Source: Cyanobacteria bacterium REEB459
Lineage (GTDB): Bacteria > Cyanobacteriota > Cyanobacteriia > Phormidesmidales > Phormidesmidaceae
Direction: 5' to 3'
Assembly: GCA_018970085.1 (NCBI GenBank)
Contig: JAGWXD010000003.1
Span: forward strand, 1-64,000
DNA: 64,000 nucleotides
A program made the position numbers and the translations under genes. Below, piece after piece: positions 1 through 8,438 of this stretch (positions are counted from its first letter, which is position 1; each line of letters starts with the position of its first letter). The notes under the pieces are model-generated. The model saw only the letters and a list, made by a program, of their open reading frames with translations. It did no database searches and was not told the DNA's origin.

Positions 1-134
<134 letters not shown>

Positions 135-154
135 GTTTAGCTGACTGTGATTTG

Positions 155-188
155 AATAGGGCGCTCCTGCGGGGGTGCCCTATTTTTT
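155..188 (+). terminator. Rho-independent terminator of psbA
   Basis: AATAGGGC pairs with GCCCTATT, extended inward by CTCC/GGGG with one G-T pair, giving a stem of about 13 pairs with a four-base loop. Six or more T follow. It sits 20 bases after the psbA stop and reads in the same direction. Confidence 0.9.
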
Positions 189-351
189 GGGTAGAGATGG
201 GAAACACTGACTAGATTTTGGTAAGGGATTAATCAATTGCCCTTGGCTTTGGGAGCCCACTGCTGCTTGGGGAGAAGTTTTGTCAGGGTGTAATAGCTAG
301 AACTTTATTTGGCTACTCCGTGTAAACCTGTACTGACTTAGGAGTGTCACC

Positions 352-471
352 ATGACTACCCAAGCAAAGATTGTCAAAAACAGATTGGGCCTGTTAATGC
401 TGGCCAAGACCCTAGACAACGCGTCCCAAGCCTGTAACGTGATGGGAGTCTTGCAGGACACCTTAAAATGA
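352..471 (+). pseudogene. Truncated IS481-type transposase N-terminus
   Basis: A 39-codon frame starts MTTQAKIVKNRLGLLMLAK and continues LDNASQACNVMG, which closely resembles the N-terminal helix-turn-helix of IS481-family transposases common in cyanobacteria (family pattern: GLL.LA..L.NVS.AC.VMGYSRD.FYR). After VMG the sequence degenerates and stops at TGA. No DDE catalytic domain follows and I see no terminal inverted repeats. It reads as a stub left by a deleted insertion sequence between psbA and tRNA-Glu. The start ATG and an upstream GGAG are intact, so a 39-residue peptide could still be made, but no function is expected. Confidence 0.7.
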
Positions 472-548
472 GAATTGCTGGCGCAGAGTCGTGGAGGTTT
501 GACAAGGGTCTAAGGGTTATCTATACTAATTAATGCGTTTGAGTTCAG

Positions 549-621
549 GCCCCCATCGTCTAGAGGCCTAGGACACCTCCCTTTCACGGAGGCGACGGGG
601 ATTCGAATTCCCCTGGGGGTA
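549..621 (+). tRNA. trnE-UUC: tRNA-Glu (anticodon TTC)
   Basis: A 73-base cloverleaf without encoded CCA. The acceptor stem GCCCCCA pairs with TGGGGGT (first pair G-T), anticodon stem CCTCC/GGAGG encloses loop CTTTCAC with anticodon TTC at 583-585, and the T arm contains GGGGATTCGAATTCCCC. In cyanobacteria glutamyl-tRNA(Glu) also feeds 5-aminolevulinate and so chlorophyll and heme synthesis. Confidence 0.96.
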
Positions 622-686
622 TGGTCAACTGGATAGTCCTGGCAGGCAAACACTTGCATAGGCAAGCTATTACTTTACCTGGTCTA

Positions 687-727
687 CAGTTGAGTTAATG
701 TGTTTGTGTCTGTAGTCCACTCAACTG
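687..727. repeat. Inverted repeat downstream of the HTH gene
   Basis: CAGTTGAGT (687-695) and ACTCAACTG (719-727) form a perfect 9-base inverted repeat with a 23-base spacer. It lies immediately after the stop of the minus-strand gene ending at 733 and downstream of tRNA-Glu, so it may stop transcription from either side, although neither strand has a clear T-run. Confidence 0.4.
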
Positions 728-732
728 AATTA

Positions 733-1665
733 TTAAACTTCAGCAATACTGGCTTGAGCGTCATCCAGGGTGAAGACCTGACCGTCGATTAACAAGCGAG
801 TAATGCCCTTAGCTTTGAGGTAGGGCATAGTAGTTTGCAAAAGCATGCCGTCGGGCACCTTAATGACCCGTTGGTTGCGCCGAGAAAAGCGGCGAGCAAT
901 GTGGTGATTATCAAAAACCGGTAAGGTGCGCGAGTCTCCTTCCACCTCAGGAATTTGTCCTAGATTAGCAAAGGTCCGCAGGGGCAGCGCCACCAGTTCA
1001 GAAGACATCCGCTCAACCACCAGGTAACACAACGATGGCAAGGCCTCAGCCGTCAGAGGATAGATTTCCAGGGCTTCTAGTTGGGGCTGGAGGGCAGCTT
1101 CGCCCCGTTCCCAGGTCTCCTCTTCTCCATCCTCCTCCTCGAAGTCTTCGTCATCGAGGTAATCGTCATCCAGGGCCTCTTCGTCTTCAGCCCAGGCTGC
1201 CTCTAGATCTACCTTCGCCTCTACCATCCCAAAGTCAGTGGAGTTGGCGGAGCTAGAGGCAGTGCTTAACCCTGTCCCCAGGTCCGGGAGCATCGAAGCA
1301 GTCGCCATCCGATCCGGGGTTGGGGTAGCCGCATCAGCCCCAGAGTTACCTTCGCTGGTTAACTGAAGCTTTTGTTTCTTCAACACAGGTGCTGCTACAG
1401 TCCTGAGCGGGGGATCGGAATCACTTAAGGAGGAGGGTTCTAGAATCTGATCCGGTAGCACTGCAGAGTCTTTTTCTGCAGGCGTGCGTTTTTGCTGAAT
1501 TAAAGCGCTGTAAACAGCTTCGGGCAGACTGGCCTTAAGCAAACGACTAATTGTACTGTTGCTGACTCCGTAGCGTTCTGCCAGAGTCGAGGTGGTTTGC
1601 CCCGGTTGATGGTACAACCCGAGAATGGTTTGCTTATCGGCTTCAGTGAGCTTTTTCGGTGCCAT
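733..1665 (-). CDS. Helix-turn-helix protein with acidic linker, conserved in cyanobacteria
   Basis: 310 residues. Residues 1-45 form a homeodomain-like or transposase-type helix-turn-helix (LTEADKQTILGLY, then TSTLAERYGVSNSTISRLLK), so DNA binding is likely. Residues about 60-150 are low-complexity, followed by a very acidic stretch (about 155-190, rich in D and E). The C-terminal third (about 195-310) looks folded and ends with a module around VIKVPDGMLLQTTMPYLKAK and LLIDGQVFTL. I do not recognise that part. I recall similar proteins from other cyanobacteria, sometimes labelled transposase because of the HTH, but no catalytic domain is visible. The gene stands alone, convergent with tRNA-Glu. 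A regulatory or nucleoid role is a guess. Confidence 0.8.
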   Translation of the reverse strand: MAPKKLTEADKQTILGLYHQPGQTTSTLAERYGVSNSTISRLLKASLPEAVYSALIQQKRTPAEKDSAVLPDQILEPSSLSDSDPPLRTVAAPVLKKQKLQLTSEGNSGADAATPTPDRMATASMLPDLGTGLSTASSSANSTDFGMVEAKVDLEAAWAEDEEALDDDYLDDEDFEEEDGEEETWERGEAALQPQLEALEIYPLTAEALPSLCYLVVERMSSELVALPLRTFANLGQIPEVEGDSRTLPVFDNHHIARRFSRRNQRVIKVPDGMLLQTTMPYLKAKGITRLLIDGQVFTLDDAQASIAEV

Positions 1666-1698
1666 AGCAGATCCTTGGCGAGACTACCCTTTATCATC

Positions 1699-2652
1699 TT
1701 AAGCCCTGCGATGACGAGGGCTGTGGTAGGAATGGATAGAAACTGACCGTTCTACCACTGCGCCTAGCCAGAAGAAAATCGCTGAAAAGGGCCAAAAAAC
1801 CTCCCACAAACTGCCTTCTACGTAGGTATTGCGGTTGGCTGCATAGGCAAAAAACATATCGGCGACATAAAGGGAAAAGGTGGCTAGAGCAATTAGGATC
1901 CAGGCCTGTGAAGACCGCCCACCCCAAAAAGCTACCAGTAAGGTGGCGGCAATAATCAATAGCACCGTATCCCCAATTACATACAGAATACTGATTATAT
2001 CAGCCAGGGGTTGCAGATGGTGATCGAGTCTGGTAATCCAAACTGGGGGCTGGGTGGCCGGTTTAACCGCCAACAGAACATCAGCAGAAAGGTCCGGAAT
2101 CAGCCCGTTCTGGATAGTTAAGGGGGCCCAGTCGGAGGTAGCCTGGGCCGCTTGAACATGGACAAACAGAGCCAGGAGGATACCCATCAGGCCAACCCCC
2201 CCGACAATTAACCATTGAGTTAATTCAAGATTTAGGCGCCGCTGCAGGGCGGCCTTAATCATGCCGGTAGCCAGCAATAGATAGCTCAAAATGTAAAAAA
2301 TATCCCCCAGGGATACCACCGGATCCAGGCCCCAAATGGTGCCCCAAATAAAGAATAGAACGTTGCCACAGCCATAGGTGAGTAAACCCGCCCCGAGCCA
2401 CAACCAAACTTGCCGACCACTGACGATATAGCGGCTTTGCCAGTTGCGAAAACACAATAGGGCGGCAATGGCGAAGGCACCGGTTTCCAGTCCGTTAGTA
2501 CCGGCTAAAAACCACCCTGGCTGGGTAGCGGTGGGAGAAGGGGTACTGCCCAGCAAAAAAAAGAGCAGGGTGATAATTCCCCAGGCGATGGCTGAACCAA
2601 TTAGAAATATACTCGATTGTTTTTTAGTGATGGACGAGGGCGATTTACTCAA
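1699..2652 (-). CDS. Multi-pass membrane protein of unknown function
   Basis: 317 residues starting at TTG, chosen because AGGAG lies 7 bases upstream and no internal ATG precedes the first membrane segments. About eight hydrophobic segments are visible, beginning near residues 15-35 and 45-65, with the last around 285-305. The segment GDIFYILSYLLL resembles the membrane-sensor part of some cyanobacterial GGDEF proteins, but no GGDEF, kinase or other output domain is attached. It is likely an inner-membrane protein. It shares strand with both neighbours (gap 33 bases to the HTH gene), so it may be cotranscribed. Confidence 0.75.
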   Translation of the reverse strand: MSKSPSSITKKQSSIFLIGSAIAWGIITLLFFLLGSTPSPTATQPGWFLAGTNGLETGAFAIAALLCFRNWQSRYIVSGRQVWLWLGAGLLTYGCGNVLFFIWGTIWGLDPVVSLGDIFYILSYLLLATGMIKAALQRRLNLELTQWLIVGGVGLMGILLALFVHVQAAQATSDWAPLTIQNGLIPDLSADVLLAVKPATQPPVWITRLDHHLQPLADIISILYVIGDTVLLIIAATLLVAFWGGRSSQAWILIALATFSLYVADMFFAYAANRNTYVEGSLWEVFWPFSAIFFWLGAVVERSVSIHSYHSPRHRRA

Positions 2653-2769
2653 GACCGTACTCCTGGGGGTAACAGGGGAGGGGAAGGCTGCGGGGGCAGA
2701 TCGAAAGGAATACTGAGAGATTATACATATAGCTTTGCTCAGAGGGTTGAGACTGGGGCTGATGGGGCC

Positions 2770-3459
2770 TTAAGTTTCTGCTGCCAGCCAGAGTTGACCA
2801 GCTGGAGATGTTTTTAGCCACTGGCTAACCGTTTGTTGTTCCTGGGTCGAGAGGTCCATCAGGGTTTCCAGGGCTCGACTGGCAAAGGTGGTGTTACCAA
2901 AATAATCTTTACCCGTGCGGTAGAGTTCCTGCAGCAGTCGATGCAGGTGATTTTCTTCCCAGCCAGGGAGTTGGGATAATTCGAGGGGATTGGTTTGCAG
3001 CAGGATTTTCATGACCTGGGGATGATCTGCGAGGGGAAAATTCCAGTCAGTCAAGATGCGGTGGACATCGTTGGTAAATTTTTTAGCCTGCTTGGGGCCT
3101 AGCAGATCTTCTACATCCATATAGACAGCCTGCAACACTAACAGGCAGGCTTGAATGAAAAGGTCTTGAGCCAGACTGGGAGAAGTCATGGCCTGATCGC
3201 GGCGACTGGCCATGATCTGATCGAGGCGAAGCTTACCCCAAACACTAAAGCGATTGGGTTCTTCTAAAAGAACACAGATTTTGCCCTGGTTATCAGTTAG
3301 ATCTCGCCAAAAGGAGCGGGCCTGATCTTCCTGGGCAGATGGAAATACGCTCAGGAGAGTGAAAACCTGGTCTTGATAGCATAGGATTAAAATCTGCTGC
3401 GCCCGATGGGGATGGTGTATTTTTTTAATCTCAACATCCTGTCTTTTTAGGATAAACAT
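2770..3459 (-). CDS. Conserved cyanobacterial protein (Npun_F0813-like)
   Basis: 229 residues, cytosolic, no signal or membrane segment. The N-terminal part MFILKRQDVEIKKI and the later FWRDLTDNQGKICVLLEEP and FSVWGKLRLDQ match my memory of the Npun_F0813 family, a lineage-specific protein of unknown function found across cyanobacteria. The rest is mainly helical. It is separated by 117 bases from the downstream membrane-protein gene on the same strand. No catalytic motif is evident. Confidence 0.8.
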   Translation of the reverse strand: MFILKRQDVEIKKIHHPHRAQQILILCYQDQVFTLLSVFPSAQEDQARSFWRDLTDNQGKICVLLEEPNRFSVWGKLRLDQIMASRRDQAMTSPSLAQDLFIQACLLVLQAVYMDVEDLLGPKQAKKFTNDVHRILTDWNFPLADHPQVMKILLQTNPLELSQLPGWEENHLHRLLQELYRTGKDYFGNTTFASRALETLMDLSTQEQQTVSQWLKTSPAGQLWLAAET

Positions 3460-3754
3460 TGGCGTGGCTTGCGTTCCTATCTAGCAGGGCAGATCTAGCA
3501 GGGCGGTGCCGTTGGAGCGCTGGCAGAAATATCCTGCTGGCGATGGCGCATGGAACCGGGTAGCTGGCCTGGGGCTATGGCTGATAAATCATCCCATTGT
3601 ACCTATAGGTTGAATTACTGCTGAGCACCTGCCAGAAAACCTGATGCTGAGTCCTGGATGGCGACGATCGCTGAGGGCTGGGTCTGACTTCAGCTATATC
3701 TAGCTTTTGAGTTATCGCTTTACAATGGAGGGGAAACAGTTCAGGTAATCGGGT

Positions 3755-3827
3755 GGGCCATTAGCTCAGTGGATAGAGCAACCGCCTTCTAAGCGGTTGG
3801 TCGCTGGTTCGAGTCCAGCATGGCCCG
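3755..3827 (+). tRNA. trnR-UCU: tRNA-Arg (anticodon TCT)
   Basis: A 73-base cloverleaf. The acceptor stem GGGCCAT pairs with ATGGCCC, the D arm carries TAGCTCAGTGGATAGAGC, the anticodon stem ACCGC/GCGGT encloses CTTCTAA (anticodon TCT), and the T arm is CTGGTTCGAGTCCAG. CCA is not encoded. It decodes AGA and AGG. Confidence 0.96.
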
Positions 3828-4010
3828 TATACCTATTTCCTCGCGGGCAATTGCCGGGGTACTTCCTGAATCAGCTAGATGCTGGCGAGAGTGGCCAGGG
3901 TCCTGATCGGGTGGGGTAGAGCACTGGCGGGCAGGGCTGGGGTAATCCGCCGGTTATGGCCTTACCCCCACCCGACTGATCAGGCCTGGGGTCAGGGCGA
4001 TCGCCCTAGT

Positions 4011-4772
4011 TTATCCAACCGGCCCGGCCGCCTTAACGGTCTCCAGGCTTTCTCGCAATTGGCGAACGGCGGCCACCATCGCCAGGGGATTATCTAGCCG
4101 GTTGACCGCTGCCCCGACCCCGACCCCAGCGGCACCAGCGGCGATCGCCATGGGGGCGGTGACATCGGAAAGACCGGACGCACAGAGCACGGGCACAGCT
4201 ACCGCCCGGGCCAGGGCATGGGCGGCGGCCAGGGTGGGGGCAGCCTTTTCAATTAATCCCAGCACACCGCCATGGCCAGGCTGGCTGGCGGTGCCTCCCT
4301 CGGTTTGAATGATATCGGCACCGGCGGCGACCAACGCCTCGGCCAGGGCCACTTGTTCATCGAGGGCCAGCAGGTGGGGAACGGTCACCGATAGGGTAAC
4401 GGTGGGTAACAGAGCCCGGGTACGGCGGGTGAGGGCCAGGACTTCCTCGGCTTCAAACCGCAGTCCCTGGGCATAAAAGGCGTCAAAGTTGCCGATTTCA
4501 ATCAGGTCTGCCCCGGCCGCCAGGGGCGCCAGGAAGGCGTCTGGGTCAACGGCGGAAACACAAATAGGGAGACTGGTGTGAGATCGCACCAGGCGCACCA
4601 GTTGGGCATCGGCAGCTATATCCACCAGGGTGGCCTTGCCTTGATCTGCAGCCCTGGCAACCGCCAGCACCCGACTGGCATCAAAATTGGTGAGACCGCT
4701 GATGATTTTTAAGGCGCGGCGGTGGGTCAGAGCTTGTTGTAGGTCAAAACGCATAGACATGACTCCAGGCAT
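4011..4772 (-). CDS. ycf23: Ycf23 / DUF561 TIM-barrel-like protein
   Basis: 253 residues resembling the plastid and cyanobacterial Ycf23 family (DUF561). Diagnostic stretches are RRALKIISGLTNFDASRV, ATLVDIAADAQLVR, LPICVSAVDP and GADLIEIGNFDAFY; glycine-rich turns at the C-termini of predicted strands (AAGADII, CASGLSD, GAAGVGVG) suggest a phosphate-binding TIM barrel. The reaction is unknown. Possible starts are 4772, 4760 or 4754; GGAG upstream favours one of the last two. The gene is monocistronic or paired with the anchored protein upstream (24 bases). Confidence 0.88.
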   Translation of the reverse strand: MPGVMSMRFDLQQALTHRRALKIISGLTNFDASRVLAVARAADQGKATLVDIAADAQLVRLVRSHTSLPICVSAVDPDAFLAPLAAGADLIEIGNFDAFYAQGLRFEAEEVLALTRRTRALLPTVTLSVTVPHLLALDEQVALAEALVAAGADIIQTEGGTASQPGHGGVLGLIEKAAPTLAAAHALARAVAVPVLCASGLSDVTAPMAIAAGAAGVGVGAAVNRLDNPLAMVAAVRQLRESLETVKAAGPVG

Positions 4773-4795
4773 AGAAGTATCAGCCTCATTGTCGC

Positions 4796-5548
4796 CTACT
4801 CCTGAGAGATCGGAAACCGCCCACGGGGATTCTTGCCCGGGGGCATGGTTGCCTCCAGCCGGGCCTGGCCCTGGCCTAGACGAATCTGCTCCAGGCGTAG
4901 TTGGTCGGTGGCCAGAGCCTGATTAATCGCCTGGTTAATCTGGGCTGGAGTGACACCGGTGAGGCGAGCCACATCAGCCAGGGTTAGAGTCATCCGACCG
5001 ACCTGCACCCGGGTGTCATCCCCCAGCACCAGCCGCCCATCCTCTATCTGGGGCCGGGCTTCCAGCCCCAGATAGAGGGGGCGATCGGCAAGGGCGGGAA
5101 ACAGGTCCAGGGCCCGATTCAAGGCATGGCCAGCCCGACCAGGTAGGCTCTGAGGATCCAGCCTGGCAGGGGTAATGACCACCCCGCCCTTGACCCGATC
5201 GCCCTCAATGCTGGTGGTAATGCTTTGGGTCGCCCCCAGCATCGCCCGGGCTTGGGGCAGCTGATTTAATCCTGCCGCCACCAGTTGGTTCAGGTCCTTC
5301 TCATTAAATTCCATGTGAACTCGCCGCCCTGGCCGCTGATCCCCCCCGTCTAACCGGTCTAGCCTGGTGTTGAGTAAATGACCGGGGCTCGACTGCAAGG
5401 TAGGCCGAAGACTGGCCAGAGAACTGGTAACGCCGCGACTAGGGGGTAGGGCCGTCGCTCTCTGCCACTCATAGGCTGCCCCCGCACCGACCCCGGCGCC
5501 CACCCCGATTAGCAGAAGCATGAGCCAGACTTGCTTGTTTACCATCAT
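4796..5548 (-). CDS. Membrane-anchored or exported protein of unknown function
   Basis: 250 residues. Residues 3-25 form a single hydrophobic, glycine-rich segment typical of a signal anchor. The rest is soluble: a low-complexity linker, then a folded region with a helical motif FNEKDLNQLVAAGLNQLP and later LTLADVARLTGVTPAQINQAINQAL. Conserved proteins of this general form occur in cyanobacteria, but I cannot name a family. A perfect 14-base inverted repeat lies inside the gene (5041-5078). Start at 5548 or 5545. The gene is divergent from the CobW-type GTPase. Confidence 0.7.
   Translation of the reverse strand: MMVNKQVWLMLLLIGVGAGVGAGAAYEWQRATALPPSRGVTSSLASLRPTLQSSPGHLLNTRLDRLDGGDQRPGRRVHMEFNEKDLNQLVAAGLNQLPQARAMLGATQSITTSIEGDRVKGGVVITPARLDPQSLPGRAGHALNRALDLFPALADRPLYLGLEARPQIEDGRLVLGDDTRVQVGRMTLTLADVARLTGVTPAQINQAINQALATDQLRLEQIRLGQGQARLEATMPPGKNPRGRFPISQE
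5041..5078. repeat. Perfect 14-base inverted repeat within a coding region
   Basis: CCTCTATCTGGGGC (5041-5054) and its exact reverse complement (5065-5078) are separated by 10 bases. In the minus-strand gene this segment encodes LYLGLEARPQIED. It would form a very stable hairpin in mRNA or single-stranded DNA. Confidence 0.85.
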
Positions 5549-5714
5549 TTCTCCACACCGGTGGTTTCTTTATTTACGGTAGCAAAGTCGGGCCGCCCTG
5601 GAGGGGCTGGCCCCCTTAACCAGAGTCAGGAAGAGACAGCCTCCCTGAAGTCAGACTATACATTTCCTGAACTTGATCGCTACTATAGACAATGACCCTT
5701 AATTCTGAGTTTTC

Positions 5715-6800
5715 ATGACTATTTCGGCCCCTGGGGTGACAGCTCCAGCCATGGACCACAGTAAAGGCGGCCTACCCGTTACCATCATTACGGGCTTTTT
5801 AGGCAGCGGCAAAACCACTTTGTTGAACCATATTCTTTCCAACCAGGAAGGCTTAAAAACCGCCGTCCTGGTGAACGAATTCGGAGAAATCGGCATTGAT
5901 AATGATTTACTGATCACCACCGAGAACAGCGACGATACTATGGTGGAGCTGAGCAATGGCTGTATCTGCTGCACCATCAATGACGATCTGATGAATGCGG
6001 TCTATCGGGTACTAGAACACCAGGATAAAATCGACTACCTGGTGGTAGAAACCACAGGTCTGGCCGATCCCCTACCCATCGCCCTGACCTTCTTGGGCAC
6101 GGAATTGCGGGATATGACCCGGCTGGACTCCATTGTCACCGTTATTGACGCTGAAAACTATAGCCTGGATTTGTTCAATAGCCAGGCCGCCTACAACCAG
6201 ATTGCCTACGGCGACATTCTGCTATTAAACAAGGCCGACTTAGTAGATGAGGCCGACCTGGATCTGTTGGAGGTGAAAATTCGCCAGGTTAAGGAAGGAG
6301 CTCGTATCCTGCGCACCACCCGGGGGCAAATACCCCTGCCGATGATTTTGAGTGTGGGGCTGTTTGAGTCAGACCAGTACTTTAGTCCCACTTCAGGGGA
6401 GATAGACGACCCCGCTGCTCAAGATCATAGCGACTGTGACCACGACCATGGCCACCCTGATCACGACCACCACCATCACCACCATTCCGATCACCTGGCA
6501 GTGGATGGATTTACCTCCCTTTCCTTTGAGAGCGATCGCCCCTTTGCCATCCGGCAATTCCAGCATTTCTTAGACAATCAGCTACCCCAGTCCGTATTTC
6601 GGGCCAAGGGTATTCTCTGGTTTGCCGAAAGCCCACGCCGCCATGTCTTTCACCTCAGTGGTAAGCGATTTTCCCTGGATGACGAAGACTGGAAAGCCCC
6701 GCCCAAGAACCAAATCGTCTTGATTGGCCAGAATTTAGACCACCAAACCCTGCGTCAGCAACTCAGGGATTGCCTGGCTAAGGTGTCTGAGCCAGCTTAA
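5715..6800 (+). CDS. CobW/COG0523 metal-chaperone GTPase with His-rich loop
   Basis: 361 residues. The G3E GTPase domain has the P-loop GFLGSGKT (27-34), NEFGEIGID, the metal-binding CxCC in NGCICC (83-86), ETTGLADP (switch/Walker B region) and the base-specifying LNKADL. A histidine-aspartate-rich stretch around residues 230-260 (HDHGHPDHDHHHHHH) links it to a CobW C-terminal domain (about 265-355). Such proteins (YjiA, ZNG1 types) use GTP hydrolysis to deliver metal, most often zinc, to client proteins. No cobalamin genes are nearby, so a cobalt role is less likely than zinc. No clear Zur box is visible upstream. Confidence 0.93.
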   Translation: MTISAPGVTAPAMDHSKGGLPVTIITGFLGSGKTTLLNHILSNQEGLKTAVLVNEFGEIGIDNDLLITTENSDDTMVELSNGCICCTINDDLMNAVYRVLEHQDKIDYLVVETTGLADPLPIALTFLGTELRDMTRLDSIVTVIDAENYSLDLFNSQAAYNQIAYGDILLLNKADLVDEADLDLLEVKIRQVKEGARILRTTRGQIPLPMILSVGLFESDQYFSPTSGEIDDPAAQDHSDCDHDHGHPDHDHHHHHHSDHLAVDGFTSLSFESDRPFAIRQFQHFLDNQLPQSVFRAKGILWFAESPRRHVFHLSGKRFSLDDEDWKAPPKNQIVLIGQNLDHQTLRQQLRDCLAKVSEPA

Positions 6801-6851
6801 ACCGGCAATGCTAACCACGATCGACATCGACAAGGGTCGAGGGCAACAGGA

Positions 6852-7580
6852 ATGATTCAGCAGGCTTTAGCGACGGTGGTGGGCCTGGGTAGTGTCGCCC
6901 TCTATGGAGCGGCTTTTTTCTTCCCCGAGGTACACCGCAAACACGATTTTTTCTGGAGCGGCGTTGGTCTGTTCTACGCCCTGGTGCTCTGGGTCAATGC
7001 TGGTCAGAGTCAGCCGACAGAACTCCTGGGCCACTGCGCCGCCATTAGTTTGGTGGGGTGGTGGGGGTGGCAGGCTTTGACCCTGCGCCGTCGGCGTACC
7101 CCCCTGGCCCTGCGAACTCCCTTTACCGAAGACTCCTGGCCTAGCTTTCGGACTCAAATGGCAGAACTGGGGCTGGCCTTTGTGCGCCAGACCGCTCTGG
7201 GGCGCTGGTTATTCCGTCCCCGCAGAGCGGCCCTAGCGGTGGGCCCAGGCGAGGGCCCAAAACAATTGCGGGCCTCAGCTTTAAAGGACGTGGAATACGA
7301 ATTCCTAGACGATCTAACACCGGCGGCCAGGGCCCCTGCGGCCAGGGCTACGCCTACGGTGGTGTCCCTAGCCCGGCCCCGATCCCAGGCGGCTACCGAC
7401 TCCCAACCAGGGGCGGGGCGGTGGCAGACACTGGTGCGGTGGCTCAGCCGTCTGGGACGATCCCTCAGCCGCCCCAAGCCCAGGCGAGCTATCATTGACA
7501 TTCCTCCCCGATCTCCTGCCCCTGAGGCTGAACCGATCACCGAGAATCCTGAGCAGCCCCCGGCAGAGGCTGACCTCTAG
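6852..7580 (+). CDS. ycf66: Ycf66 family protein
   Basis: 242 residues. The N-terminal about 80 residues match the Ycf66_N domain: two or three membrane segments (VGLGSVALYGAAFFFPEV, HDFFWSGVGLFYALVLW, and a third around CAAISLVGWWGW). A basic loop and a segment ALKDVEYEFLDDL follow, then a proline- and arginine-rich tail. The family occurs in cyanobacteria and some plastids; its role is unknown. It follows the GTPase gene by 51 bases on the same strand, so cotranscription is possible. Confidence 0.88.
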   Translation: MIQQALATVVGLGSVALYGAAFFFPEVHRKHDFFWSGVGLFYALVLWVNAGQSQPTELLGHCAAISLVGWWGWQALTLRRRRTPLALRTPFTEDSWPSFRTQMAELGLAFVRQTALGRWLFRPRRAALAVGPGEGPKQLRASALKDVEYEFLDDLTPAARAPAARATPTVVSLARPRSQAATDSQPGAGRWQTLVRWLSRLGRSLSRPKPRRAIIDIPPRSPAPEAEPITENPEQPPAEADL

Positions 7581-7689
7581 CCAGGGCCCTGGCCAGAGAA
7601 AAGCTTAAGTTTTCAGCGATAGCCCCTGGCCAGCAGTCACCGTTGATTAAAATAGGGGTGAGGATGACAGTAGCAACAAATAGGGGCTA

Positions 7690-7959
7690 ATGGATATCAA
7701 ACTGATTAATATTGGCTTTGGCAATATTGTCTCCGCCCACCGGGTAATCGCTATTGTTAGCCCCGAGTCAGCCCCGATTAAGCGTCTGGTGAGTGATAGT
7801 CGAGAACAGGGAAAATTAATTGATGCCACCTACGGTCGCCGCACCCGATCAGTGATGATTGCCGACTCCGGCCATGTGATTCTATCGGCTATTCAGCCAG
7901 AGACCATCGCCAATCGATTGATCACAGGTAGAGACAGTGAAGGTAAACCCGCTGGCTAG
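7690..7959 (+). CDS. remA: RemA-like regulator (DUF370)
   Basis: 89 residues, the usual size for RemA/DUF370. The conserved pattern is visible: [47 protein letters not shown] and [18 protein letters not shown]. In Bacillus, RemA is a DNA-binding activator of matrix and osmoprotectant genes; in cyanobacteria the role is not established. It starts at an ATG after AGGGG. Confidence 0.93.
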   Translation: MDIKLINIGFGNIVSAHRVIAIVSPESAPIKRLVSDSREQGKLIDATYGRRTRSVMIADSGHVILSAIQPETIANRLITGRDSEGKPAG

Positions 7960-7988
7960 GGCGGGCCCCAACAAAGCTTGGAGGGCGG

Positions 7989-8438
7989 CTAAATAAAGCG
8001 GAAGCCCTTGAGCCCTTGATAGCTGGTCATACGAGCTAGGGTTCGGGTAAATTCACCCACTGAAGGATTACCGTCTGGGTCAATTACCCCGGTGGCCTGT
8101 TGCCAGAGGGCCTGGGGAGCCGGGCGAACTACGTATTGCCGGCGCTGATGGCTAACGGCATCGGGATTACAGAGCCACACATGATACCAGGTGACCTCCT
8201 GACACTGGGGACACCAAAAAGCCTCCAGCCACTCTCCAGTAATCGGCACCGCCGTGTGGGTACGAATTACGGTCAGGGCAGTGCGCCGTCCCATCCCCCG
8301 CTGCTGAAGCTGTTCGGCCCGGTCGGCATAGAGTTGGTGCTTACAGCTAACACTCTCTAAGGGGCAACCATGGCTGGGGCAGTAGATAGCGCGACGTTTG
8401 GAACGGCTACGGGAGCGATTGCTGCGGAGTTGGTGCAT
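7989..8438 (-). CDS. Conserved cyanobacterial protein with two CxxC-like pairs
   Basis: 149 residues from the ATG at 8438 (MHQLRSNRSRSR); an upstream start at 8474 would add a hydrophobic 12-residue lead that I think is not translated. The core holds IYCPSHGCPLESVSCKH, LYADRAEQLQQRGMGRR, GEWLEAFWCPQCQEVTWYHV and the C-terminal GVIDPDGNPSVGEFTR plus YQGLKGFRF. CPSHGC and CPQC suggest a zinc-ribbon-like fold. I recall closely similar proteins in many cyanobacteria without known function. It is convergent with remA. Confidence 0.8.
   Translation of the reverse strand: MHQLRSNRSRSRSKRRAIYCPSHGCPLESVSCKHQLYADRAEQLQQRGMGRRTALTVIRTHTAVPITGEWLEAFWCPQCQEVTWYHVWLCNPDAVSHQRRQYVVRPAPQALWQQATGVIDPDGNPSVGEFTRTLARMTSYQGLKGFRFI

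Noticed and set aside
3879-4097. 72-codon plus-strand frame after tRNA-Arg
   Set aside because: Runs antisense into ycf23 and has a repetitive, Arg/Gly-rich composition typical of GC-rich non-coding frames.
5549-5714. Zur box upstream of the CobW-type GTPase gene
   Set aside because: No TGATAATNATTATCA-like palindrome is present.
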